A DNA stretch of 6,839 bases from an uncultured Collinsella sp. (GTDB lineage: Bacteria; Actinomycetota; Coriobacteriia; Coriobacteriales; Coriobacteriaceae), in the NCBI GenBank assembly GCA_902494375.1, contig CABUTL010000077.1, positions 1 through 6,839 on the forward strand. The letters run 5' to 3'. The position numbers and the translations under genes are program-made. Positions 1 through 5,836 of the stretch are shown here, in pieces. Under the pieces are notes generated by a model. It had not been told where the DNA came from. It did no database searches and was given only the letters and a program-made list of their open reading frames with translations. Every line of letters starts with the position of its first letter. The first letter of the stretch is position 1.

Positions 1-656
1 ACGACTTTGAGGAGTCGGTAGAGGTCGTCATCGCCGGCCAGCAGCGCAAGTCGACGGTGCTTTCCGACCATGAGAAGCAGGTTGTGTCCTACCACGAGAT
101 CGGCCATGCCATCGTTGCCGCTCGCCAGAAGGGCTCCGCGCCGGTCACCAAGATCACCATCGTGCCGCGCACGAGCGGTGCTCTGGGCTACACCATGCAG
201 GTCGAGGAGGACGAGCGCTTCCTGACGACGCGCCAGGAGGTTCTGGACAAGCTCGCCGTCTACTGCGGTGGTCGCGCGGCCGAGGAACTCATCTTTGGCG
301 AGATGACGACCGGCGCCGCCAACGATATCGAGCAGGCCACCAAACTCGCCCGCAACATGGTGACGCGCTTTGGTATGTCCGATGAGTTTGGCATGATGGC
401 GCTCGGTACCGTGCAGAACGCGTACCTCAACCAGGATACGTCGCTCACCTGCGCCCCCGGTACGGCCGAGCGCGTGGACGCGATTGTCGCCAAGCTGATC
501 GAGGATGCGCACGACCGCGCTCTGCAGATCCTGAAGGAGAACAAGTTCAAGCTCCACGAGCTGGCTCGTTATCTGTACAAGAAGGAGACGATCACGGGCG
601 AGGAGTTCATGAATCTCCTCACGCGCGAAAATCCGCTGATGCCTAAGCAACAGTAG
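1..656 (+). CDS. ftsH: ATP-dependent zinc metalloprotease FtsH, C-terminal part (5' end outside window)
   Basis: FtsH is a membrane-anchored AAA+ protease that degrades misfolded membrane proteins and some short-lived regulators. Only the last 217 residues are present. The reading frame is open from base 3 and already in the protease domain, so the membrane segments and AAA+ ATPase domain lie upstream. The zinc-binding motif HEIGH is encoded at 93-107, and the third metal ligand, the Asp of TTGAANDIEQAT, at 324-326. The following LARNMVTRFGMSDEFG is a classic FtsH stretch. The C-terminus is short and ends soon after the conserved helix KKETITGEEF, without the long Gln/Pro-rich tail of some actinobacterial FtsH proteins. 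The stop is TAG at 654-656, followed by a strong terminator. GTG at 57 is an internal valine codon, not the start. The identity is near certain. Confidence 0.97.
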   Translation, partial: DFEESVEVVIAGQQRKSTVLSDHEKQVVSYHEIGHAIVAARQKGSAPVTKITIVPRTSGALGYTMQVEEDERFLTTRQEVLDKLAVYCGGRAAEELIFGEMTTGAANDIEQATKLARNMVTRFGMSDEFGMMALGTVQNAYLNQDTSLTCAPGTAERVDAIVAKLIEDAHDRALQILKENKFKLHELARYLYKKETITGEEFMNLLTRENPLMPKQQ

Positions 657-682
657 CGTTGCGTTCGGGACAGTAAATATCG

Positions 683-720
683 ACGCCCCATTTGAGTGCC
701 TATCTCAAATGGGGCGTTTT
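683..720 (+). terminator. Rho-independent terminator after ftsH
   Basis: A perfect inverted repeat pairs 684-696 (CGCCCCATTTGAG) with 704-716 around a 7-nt loop. A further A:T pair joins 683 and 717, and the T-run 717-720 follows. The 13-14 bp stem and U-tract fit an intrinsic terminator for the ftsH transcript. It ends only 17 bases before the next gene's start codon, so that gene needs either read-through or a promoter inside the hairpin region; none is obvious. Confidence 0.88.
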
Positions 721-724
721 GCTT

Positions 725-740
725 GAGAGGGATGCATTTG
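725..740 (+). promoter_or_regulatory. Ribosome binding site that selects a TTG start
   Basis: GAGAGG at 725-730 is the only good Shine-Dalgarno match here. It abuts the in-frame ATG at 732 (one base between), too close for initiation, but lies 7 bases before TTG at 738. Starting at TTG gives MKIVVSACLMG, the usual N-terminus of the DUF523 family. Confidence 0.7.
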
Positions 741-1193
741 AAGATCGTGGTGAGTGCCTGTTTGATGGGCGAGAGCTGCAAGTATAACGGGTTCGACAAC
801 TACCACCGCGCGTTGGTCGAGGCCTGCGAACGTACGGGGACCGAGGTCCTCTTGGTGTGCCCTGAGGTCTTTGGCGGCCTGCCCACACCGCGCGATCCCT
901 CCGAGATCGTGGACGGCGAGGTCCGTACCTGCGAGGGCATCTCGGTCGATCGCGAGTTTCGCCTGGGTGCCCAACGGGCGCTCGACATGTGCGAGCAGGC
1001 GGGCGGGCCGTCCGAGATTGCTGCGTGCGTCTTGCAGGACCGCAGTCCCTCTTGCGGCGCGGGCCGCATCTACGACGGCACCTTTAGCGGTACGCTCACC
1101 GCGGGCAACGGTGTTTTTGTCGACCTGCTCCTGCGCAATGGGTACCGTGTGATCCAAGCGAGTGAATTCGATCCCAGCATGCTGGAGCAATAA
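738..1193 (+). CDS. DUF523 / TudS-like iron-sulfur protein
   Basis: A small cytoplasmic protein of 151 residues, about the family's normal length. It has the DUF523 signatures in order: SACLMGESCKYNG (residues 6-18), CPEVFGGLPTPRDPSEI (41-57) and QDRSPSCGAGRIYDG (100-114). From family knowledge, DUF523 includes the thiouracil desulfurase TudS, in which conserved cysteines hold a [4Fe-4S] cluster that removes sulfur from thiolated uracil. C8, C14 and C106 are the likely cluster ligands here, with C41 also in a conserved motif. Whether this protein acts on 2-thiouracil is inference. The TTG start at 738 is preferred over ATG at 732 and over GTG at 696, which lies inside the terminator stem. The gene sits just behind the ftsH terminator and converges on the dehydrogenase gene. 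Family assignment is firm; exact function is not. Confidence 0.9.
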   Translation: MKIVVSACLMGESCKYNGFDNYHRALVEACERTGTEVLLVCPEVFGGLPTPRDPSEIVDGEVRTCEGISVDREFRLGAQRALDMCEQAGGPSEIAACVLQDRSPSCGAGRIYDGTFSGTLTAGNGVFVDLLLRNGYRVIQASEFDPSMLEQ

Positions 1194-1234
1194 AAAACCA
1201 CCACAAAGGTGCCTGTCCCCTTTGTGGTGGTTTT
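1194..1234. terminator. Bidirectional rho-independent terminator with REP-like loop
   Basis: A 16-bp perfect inverted repeat pairs 1194-1209 with 1219-1234 around a 9-nt loop (1210-1218). The A-run on one side and T-run on the other give a U-tract in both directions, so it can end both the DUF523 transcript (+) and the dehydrogenase transcript (-). It lies between the two convergent stop codons. The core AAAGGTGCCTGTCCCCTTT resembles dispersed palindromic repeats found in many genomes, so it may be a repeat copy reused as a terminator. Confidence 0.88.
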
Positions 1235-1243
1235 GGGTTAGAG

Positions 1244-2326
1244 CTAGAGCGTGTGGCCGTAGGCGTTGGCGGCCTTGATGGCGGCGGCGAACTTTTCGTC
1301 GGTGAAAGGCTCGGGGTTTCCCTGCTTCCATTCGTTGGTGGCATGCGCGTGCTCGCATAGGGCAGGGATGTCGGCCTCGGAAAGCCCGACCTGCTCAAGT
1401 GTCACGGGCAGCCCCATCTGCTTGTTAAAGGCAGCGTAGCGCTCAAGGTTCTCGGTATCGCCCGTATAGGCAAACAGCACGAGCACGCCCAGGCTCACGA
1501 CCTCGCCGTGTAGGTAGGAGCCCTCGCGCGGAATGCTGCACGTCGCATTGTAGAACGCATGCGCCACGCTCGAGTTGTAGTAGTAATCGTTTTGGTTGGT
1601 CAGGTTCGAGACATAACCCGTGTTGACCACGATGTCGAGCGCGATCTGCTTGACGGCTTCGGTCGATTGGTCCTGGCGCACGTCCTCAAGACCCTGCACA
1701 CCATAGGTAAACAGCGGCTCGGAGCAGGTGTGGGCGAGTGCCAGGCCAAGACCGGCGGTGTGCTCTAAGTTGCCGGCGCTCGTGGCGTACTCCACCTCGG
1801 GCTGTTTGGACAGGGCATCGCCTACGCCCGCCCAGAAGTACTCCGCTGGCGCCTCGGCGATGATCTTGGGGTTGATGAAGATGTGAGCGGGGCGGTTGGG
1901 GTACGAATAGCCCTCGAGCGAGCCGTCGTCGTTGTAGACAACGGCAATGGCGGTCGCGGCGGAGCAGTTGGAACAAATCGTCGGGACGGTGAAGACGATC
2001 TTCTTGAGCTCGATGGCCGCCGTCTTGACCGTGTCGAGTGCTTTGCCGCCGCCGCAGGCAATGAGCACGTCGGCTTTCTGGCAGGCGGGGGAGTTTACGA
2101 CCTTGGCGATATTGGCGCGTGTGCTGTTGGTACCGTAGACGCGCGTTTCCAGAATCTCGACGTCGGTATCTGCCAGCGCAGCTTCGATACCGGGAAGTGC
2201 TGCGGCCAGTGCCCGCTTGCCTCCGATGATCGCGACCTTTGTCGCTCCGTACTCGGCCAGCGCGCCGGGCAGCTCGTCAAAGCAGTCCTCGCCGACGGTG
2301 TAGTCGCTCATTCCAATCGTGCGCAT
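1244..2326 (-). CDS. GldA-like iron-containing alcohol dehydrogenase family protein
   Basis: A complete 360-residue protein of the metal-dependent (group III) alcohol dehydrogenase / glycerol dehydrogenase superfamily, which uses NAD(P)(H) to interconvert alcohols and carbonyls. The N-terminal half is the nucleotide-binding domain, with VAIIGGKRAL (31-40), CGGGKALDTVK (91-101) and the segment TVPTICSNCSAATA (113-126). The helical C-terminal half carries the three expected metal ligands: D170 in VGDALSK, H256 in SSVAHAFYNA and H273 in YLHGEVVSLG. The ATG at 2324-2326 has an AGAAGG ribosome site (complement of 2332-2337) 5 bases upstream; the alternative ATG 15 bases inside lacks one. The gene is transcribed divergently from ileS and ends at the shared terminator. 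I saw no convincing promoter for it. The metal (Fe or Zn) and the substrate (glycerol, hydroxyacetone or another) cannot be read from the sequence. Confidence 0.9.
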   Translation of the reverse strand: MRTIGMSDYTVGEDCFDELPGALAEYGATKVAIIGGKRALAAALPGIEAALADTDVEILETRVYGTNSTRANIAKVVNSPACQKADVLIACGGGKALDTVKTAAIELKKIVFTVPTICSNCSAATAIAVVYNDDGSLEGYSYPNRPAHIFINPKIIAEAPAEYFWAGVGDALSKQPEVEYATSAGNLEHTAGLGLALAHTCSEPLFTYGVQGLEDVRQDQSTEAVKQIALDIVVNTGYVSNLTNQNDYYYNSSVAHAFYNATCSIPREGSYLHGEVVSLGVLVLFAYTGDTENLERYAAFNKQMGLPVTLEQVGLSEADIPALCEHAHATNEWKQGNPEPFTDEKFAAAIKAANAYGHTL

Positions 2327-2427
2327 AGCAACCTTCTTTCGTGAGATAGAGTGCTTTCAGGTATTTTGCTCCTAGAGCAGGGCTGTAATAGCGAGAAATT
2401 TCGAACGTATAAAACCAGTGTTGAGGG

Positions 2428-2456
2428 TTTTTCGTCGGCGCGGAACGTGCTAGCAT
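2428..2456 (+). promoter_or_regulatory. Possible promoter of the ileS leader
   Basis: An extended -10-like element, TGCTAGCAT (2448-2456), lies about 20 bases before the base of T-box Stem I, which would place transcription start near 2463. The -35 region (TTTTTC, 2428-2433) is poor. A second -10-like TATAAA at 2408-2413 is an alternative. The position fits better than the sequence does. Confidence 0.35.
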
Positions 2457-2681
2457 ACTCCGCATAAGCGTTGATGGGGACGAGTAGTCGGCCATCCGCA
2501 TGCTACAGAGAGCGGGTAGCGCTGAGAACCCGTGCATGCGACCGATGAAAATCACCCCGGAGCTGCGGTCCCAACGGGCGCGCCGTACAGGCACGTCTTA
2601 GTAGATATCGCCGAGATGGTCGTCGATACAGGCCAGCCGAGTAACGGATGCGAGTGCGCGATTACGCGGGCGAGGGCATCT

Positions 2682-2749
2682 AAGCTGGGTGGTTAAGCGA
2701 AGAGCTTTTACGGGCGTACAGCCCGTTTTGTGGCGCTTCGTCCCAGCTT
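2682..2749 (+). promoter_or_regulatory. T-box antiterminator
   Basis: Helix A1 pairs 2682-2689 (AAGCTGGG) with 2742-2749 (CCCAGCTT). The 7-nt bulge 2690-2696 (TGGTTAA) follows, then helix A2 pairs 2697-2702 (GCGAAG) with 2736-2741 (CTTCGT, one G-U pair). A1 and A2 are contiguous on the 3' strand, as in known T-boxes. The usual bulge is TGGNACC; here the last three bases are TAA. A2 is capped by an extra hairpin (2710-2715 with 2721-2726). Confidence 0.85.
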
Positions 2750-2769
2750 GTAGGGACGGGCGCTTTTTT
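2733..2769 (+). terminator. T-box terminator (attenuator) before ileS
   Basis: The stem pairs 2733-2736 (GCGC) with 2760-2763, and 2739-2744 (CGTCCC) with 2753-2758 (GGGACG). TT faces G between the two parts. The loop is 2745-2752 and six Ts follow at 2764-2769. Its left arm uses the 3' strands of the antiterminator helices, so the two folds exclude each other. Confidence 0.88.
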
Positions 2770-2812
2770 GGTGCCCAACGGGCGTGCGCGCCCACGACAT
2801 GAAAGGGGTACC

Positions 2813-5617
2813 GTGGCAAACGAGTACAAGCAGACGATGAATCTGCCCAAGACCGGTTTTCCCATGCGTGCCGGTCTTTCCAAGTCCGAGCCCAAGCGAC
2901 TCAAGGACTGGCAGGACAACAAGGTCTACGAGCAGGTTCTGAAGAAGAACGAGGGTCACAAGAAATTCGTGCTGCACGACGGCCCTCCGTACGCCAACGG
3001 CCCGATCCACATCGGCCACGCCATGAACAAGATCTCCAAGGACATGATCAACCGCTACTGGATGATGCAGGGCTATGAGGTCCCCTATGTCCCCGGTTGG
3101 GACTGCCACGGCCAGCCGATCGAGCACAAGGTCGAGGAGAAGCTCGGCACCGAGAAGTTCAACCAGACCCCCACGGCCAAGATTCGTGAGCTCTGCAACG
3201 AGTTCGCTGTCGAGAACATCGAACTGCAGAAGGCCGGCTTCCGTCGTCTGGGCGTGCTCGGCGACTGGGACAACCCCTATCTGACGCTCTATCACCAGCA
3301 TGATGCTGCCGATATCGAGGTCTTCAAGGCCATGTTCGATAAGGGCATGATCTATCGCGGCCACAAACCGGTTCACTGGTGCAAGCACTGCCACACCGCG
3401 CTGGCCGAGGCCGAGATCGAATACTCCGACGAGACGAGCCCCTCCATCTTCGTTCGCTTTGAGATGACCTCCAAGCCCGCCGGCCTTGAGAGCTTCGACG
3501 GCCCGGTCGACTTTATCATTTGGACGACCACGCCGTGGACCATCCCCTCCGACCAGGCCGTTTCCCTTAAGCCCGGCGCTGCCTATGTCGCCGTTGAGCA
3601 CGAGGGTCGTGCCGAGGTCATGCTCGAGGACCTGGCCCCCAAGTGCTGCGAGGAGTTTGGCTGGGAGTACACCCCGGTTATGGTCGACGGCAAGCCCTAT
3701 GTGGTTCCCGCCGAGACCTTCCACCACATCCACTACAAGCAGCCGATCTTTGACGGTGTTGAGGGGGTGGCGTTGCTGGCCGATTACGTCGGTGTCGACG
3801 ACGGTACCGGTATCGTCCACAACTCGCCCGGCCATGGCGTCGACGACTACTTTGCCTGCCTCAAGGAGGGCATCACCGACATCTGCATGCCGGTCGATGA
3901 CGACGGTAAGTTCTACACCGGCGAGGAGTTTGGTACCGGTGGCCCCTTCAGCGGTATGGATACCGATGAGGCCAACCCGCACATCATCGAGTTCCTGCGC
4001 GAGCGCGGCACCCTGGTCCTCGAGAAGAAGATCACGCACAGCTATCCGCACTGCTGGCGCTGCAAGCACCCGGTGCTCTTCCGTGCTACCGACCAGTGGT
4101 TTGTCTCGATGGACAAGACGGGTCTGCGTGAGCAGGCTGGCAAGGAGGTCCGCGAGAACGTCAAGTGGTATCCGGCCCATGCCGCCAACCGCATTGGCGC
4201 CATGGTCGAGCAGCGCCCCGACTGGTGCATCAGCCGCCAGCGCAACTGGGGCGTGCCGATCCCCAGCTACACTTGCGCCGACTGCGGCGAGAAGGTCATG
4301 AACGACGCCACGCTCGACGCCGTCATCAAGCTCTTCCACGAGAAGGGCTCCGACGCCTGGTTCACCGACGCACCCGAGAGCTACCTGGGCGAGGCTTGCG
4401 TTTGCCCCAAGTGCGGCGGCCATCACCTCAAGGCCGATAAGGACATCCTCGACGTGTGGTGGGACTCCGGCGTTTCCTGGAAGGCCGTCTGCGAGTACCG
4501 TCCCGAGCTGGAGTACCCGGCGGACGTGTATCTCGAGGGCTCCGACCAGCACCGCGGTTGGTTCCAGAGCTCGTTGCTCACCTCGGTGGGTGCCAACGGC
4601 CACGCTCCCTACAAGGCGGTCGTCTCGCAGGGCTTCACGCTCGACGGCCAGGGCCGCAAGATGTCCAAGTCGCTCGGTAATGTCATCGACCCCAATAAGG
4701 TCTGTGACGAGATGGGCGCCGACATCATCCGCCTGTGGGTTGCCTCCGTCGACACCAGCTCCGATGTTTCCATCGACCACGAGATCCTTGCTCGTACGTC
4801 CGATGCCTACCGTCGTTTCCGCAACACGCTGCGCTTCCTGCTCTCCGAGCTCGAGGGTCAGTTTGAGCCCGAGACCGACGGCGTCGCCTTCGCTGACCTG
4901 CTGCCGCTCGACAAGCTCATGGTTGCCCGCCTGACCCAGGTCCAGGCCGAGGTCGACGACGCCTACGCCAGCTATGAGTTCCCGCGCGCCTACCGTGCGC
5001 TCTACGACTTTGTGGTTACCGAGCTTTCCAACGTGTATCTCGACGCTCTGAAGGACCGTCTGTACTGCGACAAGCCCGGCTCGCTCGAGCGTCGCAGCGC
5101 CCAGACCGTGCTGGCCGAGCTCTTCTCGATGCTCATGCGCGACCTGCAGCCGATCCTGTCCTATACGGTCGACGAGGCCATGGCATATGCGCCCGCCGGC
5201 TGCGTCGATCACCAGAAGTACGCCGCGCTGCTCGATTGGTACAAGTCGCCCATCACGGTCGACGAGGCCAATGAGTTTGAGGGCGTGCTCGAGGCTTCGC
5301 TCGAGCTCCGTAGCGCCGTGACCAAGTCCCTTGAGGATGCCCGTTCCGCCGGCACCTTCACTAAGAGCCAGCAGGTTCGCGTCAAGGCGGTCGTTCCCGC
5401 CGAGATGTACGCGCTGCTGACCGGTGATAAGGCCGTCGATCTGGCCGAGTTCTACATCGTCTCCGATGTTGAGCTGACTCAGGGCGAGGAACTCTCCGTT
5501 GCCATTGAGGCTGCCGAGGGCGAGTGCTGCGATCGTTGCTGGAACTACCGCACCACCGTCGGCGAGTACAACGGCCACGCTCACATCTGCAAGCGCTGCG
5601 CGGAGGCGCTGAACTAG
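2813..5617 (+). CDS. ileS: Isoleucyl-tRNA synthetase
   Basis: A complete 934-residue class I synthetase, normal for bacterial IleRS, which attaches isoleucine to tRNA-Ile in the cytoplasm and edits mis-activated valine. The Rossmann catalytic fold has HIGH at 66-69 (GPIHIGHAMNK) and KMSKS at 616-620. The editing domain (CP1) shows the Thr-rich TTTPW at 238-242 and GTGIVHNSPGHGVDDY at 331-346 with the conserved Asp pair 344-345. WCKHC (190-193) and a second cysteine set, C488/C491 and C531/C534, could bind zinc. The C-terminal zinc finger has C906, C909, C926 and C929. The start is GTG at 2813, with AAAGGGG at 2802-2808 just upstream; a frame extension back to TTG at 2768 would begin inside the T-box terminator and is rejected. 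Expression should follow tRNA-Ile charging through the T-box. A palindrome and a rho-independent terminator follow the stop. Confidence 0.98.
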   Translation: MANEYKQTMNLPKTGFPMRAGLSKSEPKRLKDWQDNKVYEQVLKKNEGHKKFVLHDGPPYANGPIHIGHAMNKISKDMINRYWMMQGYEVPYVPGWDCHGQPIEHKVEEKLGTEKFNQTPTAKIRELCNEFAVENIELQKAGFRRLGVLGDWDNPYLTLYHQHDAADIEVFKAMFDKGMIYRGHKPVHWCKHCHTALAEAEIEYSDETSPSIFVRFEMTSKPAGLESFDGPVDFIIWTTTPWTIPSDQAVSLKPGAAYVAVEHEGRAEVMLEDLAPKCCEEFGWEYTPVMVDGKPYVVPAETFHHIHYKQPIFDGVEGVALLADYVGVDDGTGIVHNSPGHGVDDYFACLKEGITDICMPVDDDGKFYTGEEFGTGGPFSGMDTDEANPHIIEFLRERGTLVLEKKITHSYPHCWRCKHPVLFRATDQWFVSMDKTGLREQAGKEVRENVKWYPAHAANRIGAMVEQRPDWCISRQRNWGVPIPSYTCADCGEKVMNDATLDAVIKLFHEKGSDAWFTDAPESYLGEACVCPKCGGHHLKADKDILDVWWDSGVSWKAVCEYRPELEYPADVYLEGSDQHRGWFQSSLLTSVGANGHAPYKAVVSQGFTLDGQGRKMSKSLGNVIDPNKVCDEMGADIIRLWVASVDTSSDVSIDHEILARTSDAYRRFRNTLRFLLSELEGQFEPETDGVAFADLLPLDKLMVARLTQVQAEVDDAYASYEFPRAYRALYDFVVTELSNVYLDALKDRLYCDKPGSLERRSAQTVLAELFSMLMRDLQPILSYTVDEAMAYAPAGCVDHQKYAALLDWYKSPITVDEANEFEGVLEASLELRSAVTKSLEDARSAGTFTKSQQVRVKAVVPAEMYALLTGDKAVDLAEFYIVSDVELTQGEELSVAIEAAEGECCDRCWNYRTTVGEYNGHAHICKRCAEALN

Positions 5618-5670
5618 TCGGTGGGGACGTTCTTAAACGACTAGTCTAACAAGAACGTCCCCATTGACTA
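5615..5670. repeat. Long imperfect palindrome overlapping the ileS stop codon (REP-like)
   Basis: 5622-5634 (TGGGGACGTTCTT) pairs perfectly with 5651-5663. The stem continues outward through two G-U pairs to TAGTC (5615-5619) with GACTA (5666-5670), giving about 20 bp around a 16-nt loop. The loop holds a small palindrome, GACTAGTC (5639-5646). The TAG stop of ileS is its first three bases. No T-run follows and a separate terminator lies just downstream, so this looks like an inserted repeat unit rather than a terminator. That it belongs to a dispersed family is inference. Confidence 0.7.
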
Positions 5671-5684
5671 CCCGTGTCACATTC

Positions 5685-5723
5685 AAGCGGCATTCTGTTT
5701 TTCGGAATGCCGCTTTCGTTTTT
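5685..5723 (+). terminator. Rho-independent terminator of ileS
   Basis: AAGCGGCATTC (5685-5695) pairs perfectly with 5705-5715 around a 9-nt loop, followed by a T-rich tract ending in TTTTT at 5719-5723. It should separate the ileS transcript from lspA. Confidence 0.87.
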
Positions 5724-5777
5724 AGCTGGTTATTTCGCTTGCGTTGGTGGATATGTCGTGCGCTCTGCGTGTGGCAA

Positions 5778-5783
5778 TATAAG
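5778..5783 (+). promoter_or_regulatory. Possible -10 box of an lspA promoter
   Basis: TATAAG lies in an AT-rich stretch after the ileS terminator and about 50 bases before the lspA start. No good -35 is found 16-18 bases upstream (GTCGTG at 5755-5760 is the nearest). A promoter somewhere here is expected, because the terminator would otherwise cut off lspA. Confidence 0.3.
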
Positions 5784-5822
5784 ATGGTTAATTGCATTAA
5801 ACGTAATTCGATTTTTGAGGGT

Positions 5823-5836
5823 AGGGGATTTCTTTG
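5823..5836 (+). promoter_or_regulatory. Ribosome binding site favouring a TTG start for lspA
   Basis: AGGGG at 5823-5827 lies 6 bases before TTG at 5834. The only nearby ATG in frame (5852) has no clear Shine-Dalgarno sequence in front of it. The TTG start adds MGRGAD before the ATG-encoded residue. Confidence 0.6.

Larger units (their letters stand above)
2471..2769 (+). promoter_or_regulatory. T-box riboswitch (tRNA-Ile sensing) controlling ileS
   Basis: This leader RNA should bind uncharged tRNA-Ile and let transcription continue into ileS. Stem I: 2476-2479 (GGGG) pairs with 2555-2558 (CCCC). The specifier loop has AGTA at 2483-2486 on one side and the isoleucine codon ATC at 2551-2553, followed by A, on the other. 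Above it, 2487-2491 pairs with 2542-2546, 2497-2503 with 2534-2540, and 2513-2517 with 2528-2532. The AG-bulge sequence AGAGAG is at 2507-2512 and a distal loop ending in TGAGA at 2518-2527, both T-box hallmarks. A candidate Stem II S-turn AGTAGA is at 2600-2605, beside a possible pairing of 2606-2610 with 2624-2628. Stem III is closed by 2647-2651 with 2676-2680. The antiterminator and terminator follow. The T of the TGGT bulge (2690-2693) complements the discriminator A of tRNA-Ile. Stem II details and the transcript start are not resolved. This element fills most of the 486-base gene-free gap. Confidence 0.92.

Noticed and set aside
1883..2344. Open frame on the plus strand opposite the dehydrogenase gene
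   Set aside because: Composition-driven shadow of a gene with clear family motifs and a ribosome site on the other strand.
2277..2594. Minus-strand open frame crossing the T-box leader
   Set aside because: Most of it covers Stem I and the divergent promoter region, and its product has no recognisable motif.
2710..2729. Hairpin ACGGGC/GCCCGT followed by TTTT as an independent terminator
   Set aside because: The stem is only 6 bp, the T-run is short, and it sits exactly in the apical part of the antiterminator. The stronger terminator is at 2733-2769.
2768..2812. Upstream TTG extension of IleRS
   Set aside because: It would start inside the terminator U-tract and has no ribosome site. GTG at 2813 has AAAGGGG in front and gives a normal IleRS N-terminus.
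2708..5584. A very long open frame on the minus strand, opposite ileS
   Set aside because: It mirrors ileS codon by codon; GC-rich third positions suppress stops on the opposite strand. Its translation is a low-complexity V/L/G/D/A-rich string with no recognisable domain, and its 5' end lies within the ileS coding sequence.
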